From NCBI RefSeq assembly GCF_963422355.1, contig NC_085102.1, forward strand, positions 4,797,420-4,861,419: 64,000 bases of DNA, read 5' to 3'. Source of the stretch: Corticium candelabrum (Eukaryota; Porifera; Homoscleromorpha; Homosclerophorida; Plakinidae). The position numbers and the translations under genes are program-made. Shown piece after piece: positions 32,085-43,695 of the stretch (its first letter is position 1; every line of letters begins with the position of its first letter). The notes beneath the pieces were generated by a model. That model did no database searches and was not told the DNA's origin. It saw only the letters and a program-made list of their open reading frames with translations.

Positions 32085-32320
32085 AGACAGACAAACGACC
32101 TCGACAGCCTGACTGACGAGTTTTTCATAAAAACTTGGATTGTGGAAGTCTTTCCGTTTCTGTACGCTCTCGTTCAGTTGTATGTTTCTCTGTCTTTGCT
32201 TTTTCAATAAATTAGTTATCTTGGATTGTAACTCGGGTTTGCATTGTCTGGAAGGAGCCGGTGGTAGGTTGACGCGAGGTGGACGGTGGAATTTTGTCAG
32301 GTGGTTGGTGGTTGGTGCCC
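32085..32320 (-). pseudogene. SAP30BP core exon, internally deleted, unit 3
   Basis: Same truncation as unit 2: similarity ends after NPSFYEKLV. The shared deletion suggests units 2 and 3 are closer to each other than to unit 1. Confidence 0.75.
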
Positions 32321-32358
32321 CTGGGGGAGGGGAGAGTCGCTACTGAACGGGGATGTAC

Positions 32359-32413
32359 CTTTGATGTCATCTTGAAGTGGATAGAGAATGTGACTTGTGG
32401 GATGGTCGTTGGA
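32359..32413 (-). pseudogene. Probable SAP30BP upstream exon, unit 3
   Basis: 55-bp copy of 4,362-4,416, open, with splice signals kept. Confidence 0.5.
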
Positions 32414-32579
32414 CTACAGAAAAACATGTTGGTGTCACACAATGTGAAATGCAGAGTTTGAGAAAGTTTGACTTGTATGTCTCGTTGTCTGTCTGTGGCA
32501 TTGATTTGTCAGTTTCCTGTCTGTCTGTCTGTCTGTCCTGCCCATCATTTGTAGTTTTCAAGTGTATTATCTAGTCTGG

Positions 32580-32735
32580 CTATCACAAATAAATAAATTT
32601 AATTTTAAAACTTAATATAAATTAAATTAATATAAAATAGGCAACTAGACTAACAACTAATATATTAATTTACTAATTTATTTTATTAATAATATTGCAA
32701 TTAAATATTTAATTAAATTTGCATATTTACTTTGA
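32580..32735. repeat. AT-rich low-complexity spacer
   Basis: Intron-like A/T sequence. Confidence 0.7.
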
Positions 32736-32746
32736 AATCAACTCAC

Positions 32747-33037
32747 CACTTTTCCCGCCATTTCACCTTCACTCTCACTGTCTGAGTCATCGCCCTCCTG
32801 CACGTAAGAGACCAATGACACAACGGGAGCCACCTGTATCCGGGTCCTTACGAGCACATTCCTCAGCAATGACGTTGACATGCTCGAACTGCGTTGGAAC
32901 TGCATGAGACAACCGGACGAGAGAATCGGACTCGTGTTGGCCGATGCAACTTCAGAATTTTCCGGTTTGCTGTCGTCACTGATTTTTGTCTTCGAGTTCG
33001 CGTCCTCCTCGTCTGAGTCGCCGTGATAGGTCACAAG
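32747..33037 (-). CDS. SAP30BP acidic N-terminal exon, unit 3
   Basis: Minus-strand open exon with a TCATCCAG acceptor and GTGAGT donor. It contains LVTYHGDSDEEDANSKTKIS near its start and LVSYVQEGDDSDSESEGE near its end. HCNGP proteins start with LAVYAEDSEPESDGE. The two acidic phrases look like an internal duplication of that motif. It is the best copy of this part of the gene in the window. Confidence 0.65.
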
Positions 33038-33099
33038 CTGGATGAGACATCTGGATAGATGAAGAGTCATTTACAAACTACATTCAGTTCGGCACAATC

Positions 33100-33535
33100 C
33101 AAACTCACACACTCACAAACAGACAAAACACACGGAGACAGACTCACACTCAGACCGACAGACTCACTCAAATCGACAGACACAGACAGACACACAGACA
33201 TACAAACACACAGACAAAAAACACAGACAGACATACTCACACTCAAATGGATAGACAGACAAACAGAATCATACACCGATGGACAGACACACTAACAGAC
33301 ACACACAGACAGACAGACTCACACACAGACCAACACACTAACATGGACAGACACTGACAAACACACAGATGGACAGAAACACACTCAAATGGACATACAA
33401 ATAGACAGACACACAGACAGACAAACACACAGAGACAGATTCACACTCAGATGGACACACATGTAAACAGACACACAGAAAGACAAAGTCACACTCAGAT
33501 GGACAGACACATACACAGACACACAAACAAACACC
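33100..33535. repeat. Long imperfect CAGA/CACA array
   Basis: About 435 bp of CAGA-type repeats with CTCACACTCA higher-order interruptions, in the SAP30BP-DIP2 interval. Confidence 0.9.
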
Positions 33536-33659
33536 TCCGAAAACATCACAGCTTTGCTCTGATGTGCTACGCGAGTTGTAACAAACTCACTGACCAAAAC
33601 GAGTGACCAACAAAAAAGAAACAGTCAAACAGACCAACAGTAAACTACACAGTAAGTAC

Positions 33660-34003
33660 TTTGACTCCTGAGAGCACACCGGTGGTTGAAACACTAAAAT
33701 CCAAGTATGCAATCATCTCTGGTGTTGGTGCACGATAAAACTTGTCAAGCTTCCTCTTCTGTGGATCGTCCGTCTCAAGAATAGATGGGAGAGACTTCAC
33801 ATCGAGTGTGCTGGTAGCCTCTTCTGTCCTTAACAGTTTGGTGATACGTTGAATTGTTAGAATGGCAACTGACTTGCTGACTTCAACGATCATTTTGACT
33901 GTTGGTAATGTCATTGCGATGTTCAATGGAGATAGAGGTCGCACGGGAACGGGAACGAGACCGACAAGAAGGCAGCCATAGAAAGCAACAACAAACTCAA
34001 CAC
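33660..34003 (-). pseudogene. DIP2 exon (junction into second adenylation-like domain), unit 3
   Basis: 344 bp, six bases longer than 4,740-5,077 through an extra VP codon pair. Acceptor CTTGTCTAG, donor GTACTTAC. Reads TLPTVKMIVEVSKSVAILTI and PTPEMIAYLDFSVSTTG. Open and in phase with other DIP2 exons. Confidence 0.85.
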
Positions 34004-34044
34004 CTAGACAAGAGGAAAGACATTGAAATATCTACACTCATATA

Positions 34045-34064
34045 TGCACACACACACACGCACG

Positions 34065-34100
<36 letters not shown>

Positions 34101-34202
34101 AACAGACAGACAGATAGACAGAGAGACAAACAGACAGACCAACAGACACACACACACGTGCGTGCGTACACACAATGACACAGGTACACAGACACAAACA
34201 CA

Positions 34203-34273
<71 letters not shown>

Positions 34274-34274
34274 T
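34045..34274. repeat. (AC)n microsatellite with CAGA interruption
   Basis: About 230 bp. On the minus strand it starts directly at the donor of the next DIP2 exon, so the intron begins with (GT)n. Confidence 0.95.
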
Positions 34275-34464
34275 TCATTCAGTACCATAAAGAGTACGTG
34301 ATCTGGAGTCGATTGTGCCCTCCAAAGAAGCACCTCAGACAAAAACTGATATCTTCCTGCACCATCTCTGTCGTCAGCCATCGGTTCCATTGGCCTCCCT
34401 TCAGCCAATGCAGGCTTCACACCCGTCACAATGTCCCCAATCATATGAGCAGCACCACTAACAT
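34272..34464 (-). pseudogene. DIP2 exon (RAQSTPDHVLFM exon), unit 3
   Basis: 193-bp minus-strand exon, acceptor GTTATTAG. It reads DVSGAAHMIGDIVTGVKPAL and YQFLSEVLLWRAQSTPDHVL. Vertebrate DIP2 has ASVMVGNLVAGKRIAQASG and HQFLAEILQWRAQATPDHVL. The donor GT is the first unit of the adjacent GT repeat. The exon that should follow (LQLHKRAERIA region) is absent. Confidence 0.85.
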
Positions 34465-34514
34465 CTAATAACACAAAACACATCATAACAACTGACATAC
34501 ACCAACTGTTGCCT

Positions 34515-34615
34515 CTATTCATCCATCTGTCTGCCTGTCTGTCCGTCTGTCCTTCTGTCTGATTGCCTGTCCATTCGTCAGTCTGTCTGTCCGTTTGTCA
34601 GTCCATCTGTCCTAC
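34515..34615. repeat. CTGT-type array
   Basis: CAGA-family array in the opposite orientation. Confidence 0.85.
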
Positions 34616-34689
34616 AATGAATCGGAACAGTTTACAGAAGTTGCTGTGTAGTACGAGAAGTCATAGTAGCTACAAGACCATGTGCAAAC

Positions 34690-34734
34690 CAAGTTGGGGA
34701 TACTGGAGTCGCACCAACTCATGCTACCCGACAT
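34690..34734 (-). pseudogene. SAP30BP start codon remnant, unit 3
   Basis: ATG at 34,734 followed by SGSMSW, as in the unit 2 and unit 4 first exons (MSGSMxYSQ). It then diverges. Position and conserved upstream bases mark it as the original SAP30BP 5' end. Confidence 0.45.
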
Positions 34735-35075
34735 AGCGACAAGAACACAGAATAGAGTACAAAAACATGCACACAAACTTGCATACGGGACATGTTTAAG
34801 TTGTACCCCGGATATTTTGAGTACGTCATGTGTACAGTTTTCTTGAACTTCTACAAGTTTCTTTTCTAGCAGGCTACATCGTCCTAATTATTTTTTATCT
34901 ATAGTAAAATGTTTGCATTTTTCTTCAACCTTCAACTAATATTACTGGTGCGTCACGATCGGACATGCGCACTGCATCGCTTTGTTTCTTTGTTTGCACA
35001 CTCAGTAACGTGCGCGCGAAGAGAGGACTGGGTACCTACGAGTCTAGTAAGAGAACGACGACGATAGCGCATGCA
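34735..35075. promoter_or_regulatory. Candidate bidirectional promoter, SAP30BP / collagen-D8C copy 3
   Basis: About 340 bp between divergent ATGs, clearly homologous to 24,430-24,759, with the same GGACATGCGCACTGCATCGC element. Confidence 0.45.
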
Positions 35076-36320
35076 ATGAGCAGCAGCGAAGTGGACGAGA
35101 GTTGTAAAGTTTTGCAAGGAAATTGTGGCCCAAGCGGCAGATGGACGATTGCGTTGTTTCTATCGTTAGTTGTGGGCAATTTTGTGTTTAGCGGTTTTCT
35201 GTTGTGGAAGCTCAGTGTTCAGGAGAAAAGATTTGAGAAAAGCGTAGAGAAGTTGCAGTTGGACTTGCAGGAACTTCAAGTAGAAAAAGAGGAAATGAAG
35301 CAGGTTTATGAGACGTTGTCTGAGTATGGAGGAGAAAGAGGGAAGAGGTCGGAAGAATCTCCCAGTCAGTCGTCACAAGTTACAATCAACATTGCACACG
35401 TATTTGGGTCATTCATCAAACAGATGTGCAAACCAGAATCAGCAATTTGTATACCAGGTCAACCAGGAAGAGACGGATTGCCAGGTTTGCCAGGTAGAGA
35501 TGGATTGCCGGGAAGGGACGGTCCAATTGGATTGCCAGGTTTGTCAGGAAAAGATGGTCCACCAGGTAGAGACGGTCGTACAGGATTGCCAGGACCAGCT
35601 GGAAGGAACGGCGAAGCAGGAAGGAATGGTGAACCTGGCAGTAAGGGATCAGCAGGTGAACAGGGTCCACATGGAATAGCAGGTAGGAAAGGAGACGTGG
35701 GAGTGAGTGGAGAGAAAGGAGAGAGGGGAGTCGGTGGACTGCAAGGAATTTTGGGTCCTCGAGGAGAAAAAGGAGAAGAAGGAGACAAAGGTGAACAAGG
35801 ATATCTTGGTTCTAAAGGAGAGAAGGGCGGAAAGGGGGAGATTGGGTTACAAGGAGAAAAAGGAATGAAAGGAAACAAAGGGGATGAACAGGATTTACAT
35901 CAATTGTCTAATCTACCCAGTCAATGTTTACCATGGAATCATCGTCTTTTAAATGAAACTTGGAGACAAACATCTGAGCATTATTCTAAGACAACTCTTC
36001 ACTGTGATAAGACAGGTGATTCAAACAATCAACATGGTTTCACACCAGGCTGGCATTCATTCAGTCCTACAATAGGTGGAGCTATGCCAGAGAATTGCAC
36101 ATCTCCAAACTACTGTGGAACTTATGCATCAGGATGGTTAAATGGATCTCACCCAAATGTAATTGGTCAAAAAATTTCAAGAACAGTTTGCTTTAGTTAC
36201 AGCGGTATTTGTTGTTGGAGTCAGACTAGTGTTGAAGTGATCAACTGTGGACAGTATTACATATACAACTTACCTAACACTTCAGGTTGCAAACTAGCTT
36301 ACTGTGCTCGAGGACAGTGA
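35076..36320 (+). CDS. Type II membrane collagen with C-terminal D8C domain, copy 3 (414 aa)
   Basis: Same architecture as copy 2. The collagen part is a few triplets shorter and the linker reads [20 protein letters not shown]. The D8C domain (last 135 residues) keeps all ten cysteines and the invariant blocks [20 protein letters not shown] and RTVCF... [16 protein letters not shown]. It carries private residues at the variable patches: [43 protein letters not shown] adds an N-x-S glycosylation sequon. Single exon; AATAAA at about 36,658. Confidence 0.92.
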   Translation: MSSSEVDESCKVLQGNCGPSGRWTIALFLSLVVGNFVFSGFLLWKLSVQEKRFEKSVEKLQLDLQELQVEKEEMKQVYETLSEYGGERGKRSEESPSQSSQVTINIAHVFGSFIKQMCKPESAICIPGQPGRDGLPGLPGRDGLPGRDGPIGLPGLSGKDGPPGRDGRTGLPGPAGRNGEAGRNGEPGSKGSAGEQGPHGIAGRKGDVGVSGEKGERGVGGLQGILGPRGEKGEEGDKGEQGYLGSKGEKGGKGEIGLQGEKGMKGNKGDEQDLHQLSNLPSQCLPWNHRLLNETWRQTSEHYSKTTLHCDKTGDSNNQHGFTPGWHSFSPTIGGAMPENCTSPNYCGTYASGWLNGSHPNVIGQKISRTVCFSYSGICCWSQTSVEVINCGQYYIYNLPNTSGCKLAYCARGQ

Positions 36321-37034
36321 AGAACAAGTTTCCTTTATCAAAACCATCACATGTACTTATCTTTACATTTTTGTGTGTATCTATGCTTCTCTGACTAGAC
36401 AAGTGTCTGTTAAGAATGATTGTTGTAACAGCTGCTTGTTGTGTAGGATTGCTGCATACAGTATGATGTGCTGCTAGATGGAAATTTTGTTATAAACATA
36501 CACAGTTTGTGAGCAGAAATGTGGTTTGCTGTCTACAGTTAACAACAATATTTACCGGTGTAGCAATAGATAAATTGTTATATGTTAGATCACGTGTAGT
36601 TACATTTAATTAATTTAAGGATTAACTGTTATACATAGTAACCAACAAAATATTTATAATAAAATAAATTTGATTAATTAATTAATTATATATTTATTGT
36701 AATTTAAATAATTAATAATACCATTTATTTATTTATTGTATACTTTTAATTGTTTTGTTTTCTAACTTATAACTTATCCTCAAATTTTTATTTACATGTT
36801 CAAAATGCTACATAAAATCCGGGAATTGCAATTATCCGGGCACGGGAATTGCAATTATCCGGGCAATGTACTAATTTTACGAACGTGGCTCGTTGATATT
36901 CTAGCCTTTGTGAGCGTCTTCCTCTGCCTTTCGTCAATGGAATCATTATATCAAAAAGCGAACAAGTAAACAACAAAACTAATTTCGTATTTCGTTTTAT
37001 TCTTGCGACCTCAGATTTTTGTTTGTGTTTGCAG
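36321..37034. other. 3' UTR and AT-rich spacer of collagen-D8C copy 3
   Basis: As in copies 1 and 2. Near 36,810-36,860 an ATTATCCGGGC phrase is duplicated in tandem. Confidence 0.65.
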
Positions 37035-37199
37035 ATTGTTGATGGAAGTTCAGAGTCACATATCATCTCTAGGGCACTCGTATTCGCCTCAACTTGAGCA
37101 GGAAATTGAGGGTAAATTAGAGGAGTTGTTCTCTGATATTCAGAGGTTGGAGCAGATGGTCGCTAAAGAACCACCTTCCAGGAAGCAGAGCGCCAAACT
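37035..37199 (+). CDS. GOSR2 (membrin) exon, copy 3
   Basis: 165 bp, same splice sites. Protein EIEGKLEELFSDIQRLEQMV then AKEPPSRKQSAKL. Open. Confidence 0.85.
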
Positions 37200-37239
37200 G
37201 TGAGATTTGTGGAATAAGAGGAGGGATGGTAGATGGGTA

Positions 37240-37375
37240 GATAGACAGATGGACAGACAGACGGACGGACAGACAGACGGACAGACAGACGGACGGACAG
37301 ACAGACAAGCAAACAGACAGACGGATAGACAAGCAAATGGACGTACATACATACATACATACAGACAGACAGACA
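37240..37375. repeat. CAGA/CGGA array
   Basis: Array after the GOSR2 exon. Confidence 0.9.
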
Positions 37376-37607
37376 GTACTTAGCTGTAGAGTCTATTTGT
37401 AGTTCTACTTGTTATGTATTTGTGTAATCTTTTGCTGTAGTTGTGACACTGTTACTTTAGTTTCACATGTATTAGCTTTATATATATGACAGACAGACAA
37501 ATGGTTTAGTGGATATATATTATGCAGGCCCGAAGACGTGGGGGTTTGGGGGTTCCGACGAACCGCCTGCTCAGCTGTGAAGGTCCGCTTTTGATCCAGT
37601 GTATATA
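37376..37607. other. Short spacer, no gene
   Basis: Non-coding. It contains a GCAGGCCCGAAGACGTGGGGG phrase that may be a decayed transposon end. Confidence 0.35.
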
Positions 37608-39626
37608 CAGACTTGGACAAGATTATAGGGACACCCTGCTGTGGGTATGTAGTAACACAATAATTAGGTCACAATTTACCAACTATCAATATTGTTAAGA
37701 ACTTAATAGTTACTGCGTTGATTGTTAGGTTTCTTGAGAATACTGTAGACACTAAATTGTTTTCTTTACGTTTCGCATTGAAGAAAACGAGACCTAAAAG
37801 TGTATAACGTCATGACTGCATAAGCGTCGTAAGTTAGACTCTCTCTGATTTTGTTTAGTGGCTTTTAAAAAACTGGTTTTAATAACGCGAAGGAAAATTG
37901 AAGCCCTTCACCAGTTCCTCGGTACCGAGTATTCCCGCCTCTCGCCCTCCTGATTGCGTCCAAACGTCGTGGAACACTTTCTGCCAAGTTCCGGACACGC
38001 GCGGCTGGAATCTGCTGCCACGCCTCTTGTAGAGCATTCCAGAGCTCCGCTGCAGTTCTCGGTTTGCGACGGTTGGCAGCAGTTTTGAGTTCATGCCACA
38101 AGTTCTCGATTGGATTCGCATCAGGCGATTTTGGCGGCCAGTCCAACAGTGTGACATCATGCTGGCGTAGCCATTGTCTTGTTGACCGAGACGTGTGGAT
38201 TGGCGCGTTGTCTTGCTGGAAGACAAAGTCGTCTCCTATCAGTGCCGCTGCGTCTGTAAGCATGTGCTCCTCCAGTACCTGTTGGTACACCGTGCTGTCC
38301 AAACGACCTTCCAGTTTTACCAGAGACCCCACACCATGCCAACACATCGATCCCCACACCATCACACTAGCCGCGTGCTGGACCGTACGATCACAACATT
38401 CAGGGAGAAATTCCTCACCTTTGCGATGCCAAACGTACAGAGCACCATTGTTTCCTATGCTGACTATTGACTCATCTGTAAAAAGAACAGATTTCCAGTC
38501 ATCCAAAGTCCATTGTGTGTGAGTGGTTGCCATCCCAGTCGCAAACGCTGATGGTTTTCTGTTAGCAGTGGGTTTTTTCTAGGCCTCCGAGCGTTGACTC
38601 CTGTCTCACTGAGACGACGACGGACTGTTCTACTTGACACCTGCTTGCCGGTTTCATCAGCCAGCTGATACGAGAGCAGTCATGATGGTGCTCTGCGGTT
38701 CTACAGTGCCATTCTCCAGTCGATGATCTTCCCGGATTGTCGTTGCCTTCCCACGTCCAGGTCGTTTTTCATAATCGCTGCTGCCATGGGAAAGCCGTTG
38801 CAGGCACTGATGAATCGAATTCCTGGAGCGGCGGACAAAAGCTGCGATCTGACGCACAGAATGGCCAACTGAGTGAAGGGCTTCAATTTTCCCTCGCGTT
38901 TTTGGACACGACTGTTTGCCTCGAGGCATCGCTGCAACTCGTGAAATATCGCACGGAACAAGACTCTGCAACTGCGTGCAGCTGAACGTTCAGGCTAACT
39001 TATCGCCTAAGTTTGGCCTTCTTAAGGGCAGCGGTTTTAGTGCAGCTGCTATTTTGGCGGTAGCAGTTTGAGATTTTGCTACGTAAAACGTGTACCGGAA
39101 GTGGCATGTCAATGCTCTTTTGTTGCTATAACTTTTTTAGTTTTTGTCTTAGCAGGATTTTTTGTAATTAATTAGTGTCGCATGATTTTTGAATAGGTTG
39201 AAGTTTGTTTATTGATTAAAATGGCAAAACAATTCAAATTGTGATGACATGCGCGAAATCAATGCGCAAAAACAGATGATTCGCCTTTTTTTCATAATGT
39301 TGATAAGAGGACCCACAAAATTGCTTTCACTCTCTACTACAGAGCATTCTTAGATTGTATACCAAGAATGAGCATCCAAGAGCGATGAACGTGTACAAAG
39401 ACAAGAAAAGTAGGAATGGCCGTCTTCCTTCTTCAAAGCAAACTAGATGCGCAGTAGGTAGTAAGTACAGCTGCAGTCTTGAACTCAAGCTATGTTACAT
39501 ACTAACAATGGCGCAATCCATGAAAAGAAATTCGAAAAACATTTGGTTTTGCTAGAGAAAAATTCAGTGCCAAAGTTAGACTAGACACAAAAATGCCAGG
39601 TGTCCCTATAATTTTGTCCAAGTCTG
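37608..39626 (-). mobile_element. Tc1-like DNA transposon
   Basis: 2,019-bp element flanked by TA on both sides. Inverted ends CAGACTTGGACAA(G/A)ATTATAGGGACACC match over about 30 bp with one mismatch. It holds one minus-strand transposase gene. It interrupts unit 3 only, so it inserted after the duplication. Confidence 0.92.
37865..38929 (-). pseudogene. Tc1-family transposase, frame-disrupted
   Basis: Cut-and-paste transposase in two frames. The N-terminal part (from 38,929) has the paired-like helix-turn-helix: MPRGKQSCPKTRGKIEALHS, VRQIAAFVRRS. The catalytic part (to 37,865) has LFTDES, FQQDNAPIHT and SPDANPIENLWHELK, with exactly 34 residues between the second D and the E (DD34E). At least one frame change lies between 38,530 and 38,700, where GMATTHTQWTLDDWKSVLF begins, so this copy is not autonomous as read. 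Confidence 0.88.
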
Positions 39627-39754
39627 TATATATGTATAGTACGCATAACGCACCTCTAAATTTTGTATGCGCACTTATGTCAAATTCTCTCTATTGTTTT
39701 CATGCAATCCCTACATTTCTCATCATTTCTATATAATATGTTTTAATTATAGTG

Positions 39755-40402
39755 TCTATATATCTAAAGAAAAGTGCTTCATGGAGGCAGCTGTATGATT
39801 GTTTGTTCCGTATGGTATATACAAGTGGTCGCAAACCGCTATCTGCTCCTTTTCACTCCTAAAGCACGCGACCTTTTCTACTTTGAAGAGCAACTAGTGC
39901 CCTTGTGTGGCGGTGACTGGTTTCTTGTACTTTGCTTTGTGCTGGCGTTTGTCTGTAGGTTGTAACGTCACAAAATGTTTGTTCCTCATGAGCTTGCAAA
40001 CCGCTGTAATTTTTCGCTCCACCTTTATATTAGCACGCAGCCTTTCTCACTTTGAAATAGCAACTGCATGGTGTCGTTCGCAGGTCCCCGCATCTATGCG
40101 TTGTTGTTCGTCTCTAGTTCGTAAAAGTTGACATTACAGAAGGAAAGAGACGACAAAGCTGCTGGATGGCGTGAAGCACAGAACATAAGCCCGTCGACGG
40201 ATCACAAAAGCTCCTTCTAGATCGGGACTGTCAAAGCAGCTGCAAGCGAATACTTGGTCACTTATACAGGGCTACATATTATCCGGTATTTTGTGTTTTC
40301 TCCACCCAATAAGCGAATTGTATGATGCCCCAATTATATATACGTGGGAATTTGTGTTAATTAACATAAGTTGCCCGGACGAAGAATGGGCTAATCAGCT
40401 AG
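39755..40402 (+). mobile_element. Second Helitron-like element
   Basis: Starts TCTATATATCTAAAGAAAAG and ends with a GCCC/GGGC hairpin, then TAATCAG and CTAG before a T. Its ends resemble those of the 27,081 element in opposite orientation. Non-coding. The left boundary is less sure because the preceding base is G rather than A. Confidence 0.45.
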
Positions 40403-40589
40403 TAAATATATATATTTCGAAAGGCTAAAAAGTAACATGTATGTGATGTCATTGGTCCATTTTGGTGTATTACACACCGGCCACTTCTGAAGCCAGGCTA
40501 CAGGTCTGTTATGTAAAGTGACATTGTCAAGCGTAGAAAGCAAAGCTTGCTTTAATTAAAATAGTTATTAGCCAGTTCTTAGAAGACTA

Positions 40590-40925
40590 AAGCCCTGTCC
40601 ACACTGGCAACTGGATCGCGATCCAATCTCGATAAATCCAGTCTACATTAAGAGGTGGTTTTGATCTCGATTGGTTGAATCCAATTAGAAATGGTTGGCG
40701 TTACCTCAATGTATGCTACGCGTGTAGTCGGAACATCTAACCCTCTTCACTTACGTCTATTAACACTTTCCACAAGCAAAGAACCCACACGTACGTATAG
40801 GTCATCAGTCACATGATACCGAAAATGAGGCAGAAGTAGCGTTTTCAAAGTGCAGTGTGGACGCTTGCTATCCCGATTGGATTGTGATCAGTAAGATCCA
40901 TTTTGGTGTAGTGTGGACAGGACTT
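40590..40925. mobile_element. MITE family B, copy 2
   Basis: Matches 27,934-28,302 at both ends (AAGCCCTGTCCACACTGG... GTGTGGACAGGACTT) and lies at the same TA in the paralogous module of unit 3. Confidence 0.8.
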
Positions 40926-41367
40926 TAGAGTCATAGCAAGATTGGACACACACAGACAGACAGACGGATACATGAAGCATATCATCATGTATATGTACAG
41001 ACAGATGGACAAACAAGCTTACAGACTGACAAACAACTTTACAAACTAATAATAGTACTCTATGCCATGTATGTATACTTTGTCCAAAACTTTAAAAAAT
41101 TTGTTGCACAATTTGATTGATTATTAGTGGCTAATTGAATTTGTTTTTTGTACAGACGAGTTGAACAATTGTCATATGATTATCAGCATCTACATAGTAC
41201 TCTTAGGACGTTCCAACAGAAACAGCGGCTCAAGGTATGGAGATGTACACAATAAGGAGTAATTGAAATGTCGTGTTGGATGCATCGTGATGTTGTGATA
41301 GGAAAAGGAAGAGCACGATAGGAATGAATTGTTGTCAAGGAGATTTACAGCAAAATGTATGGATGTA

Positions 41368-41389
41368 CACACACACACACACACACACA
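41368..41389. repeat. Short (AC)n microsatellite
   Basis: Contracted form of the unit-head AC tract. Confidence 0.85.
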
Positions 41390-41391
41390 TG

Positions 41392-42480
41392 ACTTGACTA
41401 CAGCTGCCAGTGTCTGGCCACGTCGCCCCCATATATGGGGAGCTGAAAGACGAGGTAGTTACTATCTGCGCTTATGTCTCTGTATGTCCTTGAGTCACCG
41501 CAAACGTCTTCCACATGTGCAAGACAGGGGAAGTTGACTGCTGTCTTTTCTGAACAGCGTTTGCCACGATGACAGTTATGCCTTTGGAATCCTGGCTTGG
41601 ATTTGAAGCACCGTCCACATTGACTACAATGGCAGCAACAGCTTGTCCTATCAGGCTCTGGTATCCGACTCGAGGTACAATCAGTGGAGGCAAGTGATGA
41701 TGATCGGATCGATAATAGAGTCGATGATGATGACACAGTCAAAGAAGAAGAAGACACATTTAAACATTTATGTGCTGCCAGTCCACCTCTACTTCTCAGC
41801 CACTGATGGCACTTGGTACATTGCACTGCGCCTGGTGTTCACACAGAGGCAGTTGGCATTCCACAATCCACTTGTGCCGTTTCATACCTGAATGACTGCG
41901 AAAGGAGCGGCAACACACAGCACATGAAAAGGATCGTTCAGTAGAGGTACGTGTAACTTCATCCTGACATGAAGCTCACCATTTTGGACGTTACTATGCC
42001 AGGTGATACCAATTCTCTAGTTTTAACAACTTGAAGTCAGCCTGGATCCGTCTTTCCATCCTAGCCGGTCTAGAATGTGACAGCCACCCAAATAATAGTT
42101 TCTTTGGTAATCTGATTGCAGGCATTCGGGCAACATGTCCTAACCACTGAAGGCGGCGACAACGAAGGACGTCAGACATCAGACTTACATCGCCCCATCT
42201 TTGTTGAAGATCAGTATTGGTAGTATGTTGAAGCTCCTGGTCCCATTGAGTCACATTTCTAAAAAATCCTAAATGTCAGGAGCTGCCTCTCAGAGGTTAC
42301 GCCCCAGCTGTTAAGCTGGGCTCTGTGCACTACTCATGGAAGTCTGGGCCTGCACTAGCAAACTTCTGGAGCCAGGCCAGGCACTCGCAAGAGCACCAAC
42401 TTGTAAAGCCAACTGTGGTGTGAGCACCCGAAGTCTCACCAGGACCTCAGTGGCTGATGTTACGTCACAGCCGATGGCCG
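41392..42480 (-). mobile_element. LINE ORF2 C-terminal fragment, unit 4
   Basis: Frames 41,398-41,826 (zinc-finger tail) and 41,994-42,254 (QWLGHVARMPAIRLPKKLLF) in the same order as in the other units. Confidence 0.72.
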
Positions 42481-42579
42481 CTTAGGACCCCAGTCAATGA
42501 CTAGGTACTTATTTATACTCCTGAGTCGAGAGAAGCAAATGTGTGTTAGTAAGGAAATTATGTGAGCGACGCGTGCGCG

Positions 42580-42581
<2 letters not shown>

Positions 42582-42616
<35 letters not shown>
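42582..42616. repeat. (AC)n microsatellite
   Basis: Short AC tract. Confidence 0.9.
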
Positions 42617-42619
<3 letters not shown>

Positions 42620-42889
42620 ATTTGTATGGTTTTCTTGTGACTTGTGGATCTGTGAGATTTGATTTTTTGCCAGTCACATGATATGTGGATTAGATGCCAA
42701 TGAAATCTCATCTTGCAGGAGACACCAATAGCTAAGTCTGACTGTTTGATCATGTGTGACAGACAGCTGTTGGAATGTTAATTCTTAGTGCATTGAGATG
42801 ATATTTACAGCAGCTGTATTAACAGACAGACAGACAGACAGACAGACACATGGACAGACACACAGACGGACATACATATTTACAGACAG

Positions 42890-43440
42890 ACATCGAGCAG
42901 TTGTGATTGTGGCAAGGAACCGGACATCCAAGGATACCATCTAATCACTTGTAAGACTGGGGGTGGTCCAGTGCACACTCACAACTCAATTGTGTCAGCA
43001 TGGTCTAACTGCCTTTCTCAACTCAACTTGCCACACAAACTAGAGCCACAATACCGGTATGTCAACAGTGACAAAGGTCGGACATCCTTGTTTATGACCC
43101 AGATTTAGGTGCAGACATTGAATTAGATGTGTTGTTGGCTCATCCATGGTGTTTGGACTCAGCGAAGGCAGCCTCCAGAGAAGAAGGAGTAGCAGCAATG
43201 AAACAGGAGGAGAAGAAAGAGGCAAAGTATAATTCTGAGCTGCTGCCAGAAGGTCCTGCCCATTGGTCATTCCTCTTGTTTTCCAACATTTTGGCCATTG
43301 GGGTGAACAAGCTGGCAAAGAGTGCAAGAGATGAAGGAAAACGAAATGAGACCGACTTCAAGAACAAGTGGTGATCAATCATTTCAGTGACACTACAACG
43401 TTGCAATGCAAAAGTGGTCTTAGACAAACTCATTAGCATA
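42890..43440 (+). mobile_element. Endonuclease-like retroelement tail, unit 4
   Basis: Decayed copy. Keeps YHLITCKTGGG and DLGADIELDVLLAHPW. Confidence 0.55.
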
Positions 43441-43695
43441 TCGAGATTAGAACGTCGAAATGTATTGTGCTCAGTGTAGTTTGTATGCTTCAGGACAGTA
43501 ATGGTCTTGTTATGTTAGTGTTAGGTTGCTCATGATGTAAACGTTTGATTTAAATGGAAAATATATGTATGGAGACAGACAGATGGACATACATATATAC
43601 ATACATATGCCTCTATAGAACAACAGTATGGTGCAAACCTACTGCAACCACCAGACACTAATTATAAAAAATAAAAATATTTATAGATGGTATAT

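Larger units (their letters stand above)
40926..43693. repeat. Segmental duplication unit 4, left part
   Basis: Fourth, truncated copy. Similarity to the other units stops near 43,693 inside the block that ends with the adenine-rich stretch. Ty3/Gypsy fossils follow. Confidence 0.8.

Noticed and set aside
38064-38522. Plus-strand frame opposite the Tc1 transposase
   Set aside because: The shadow frame lacks transposase motifs; the minus strand has DD34E.
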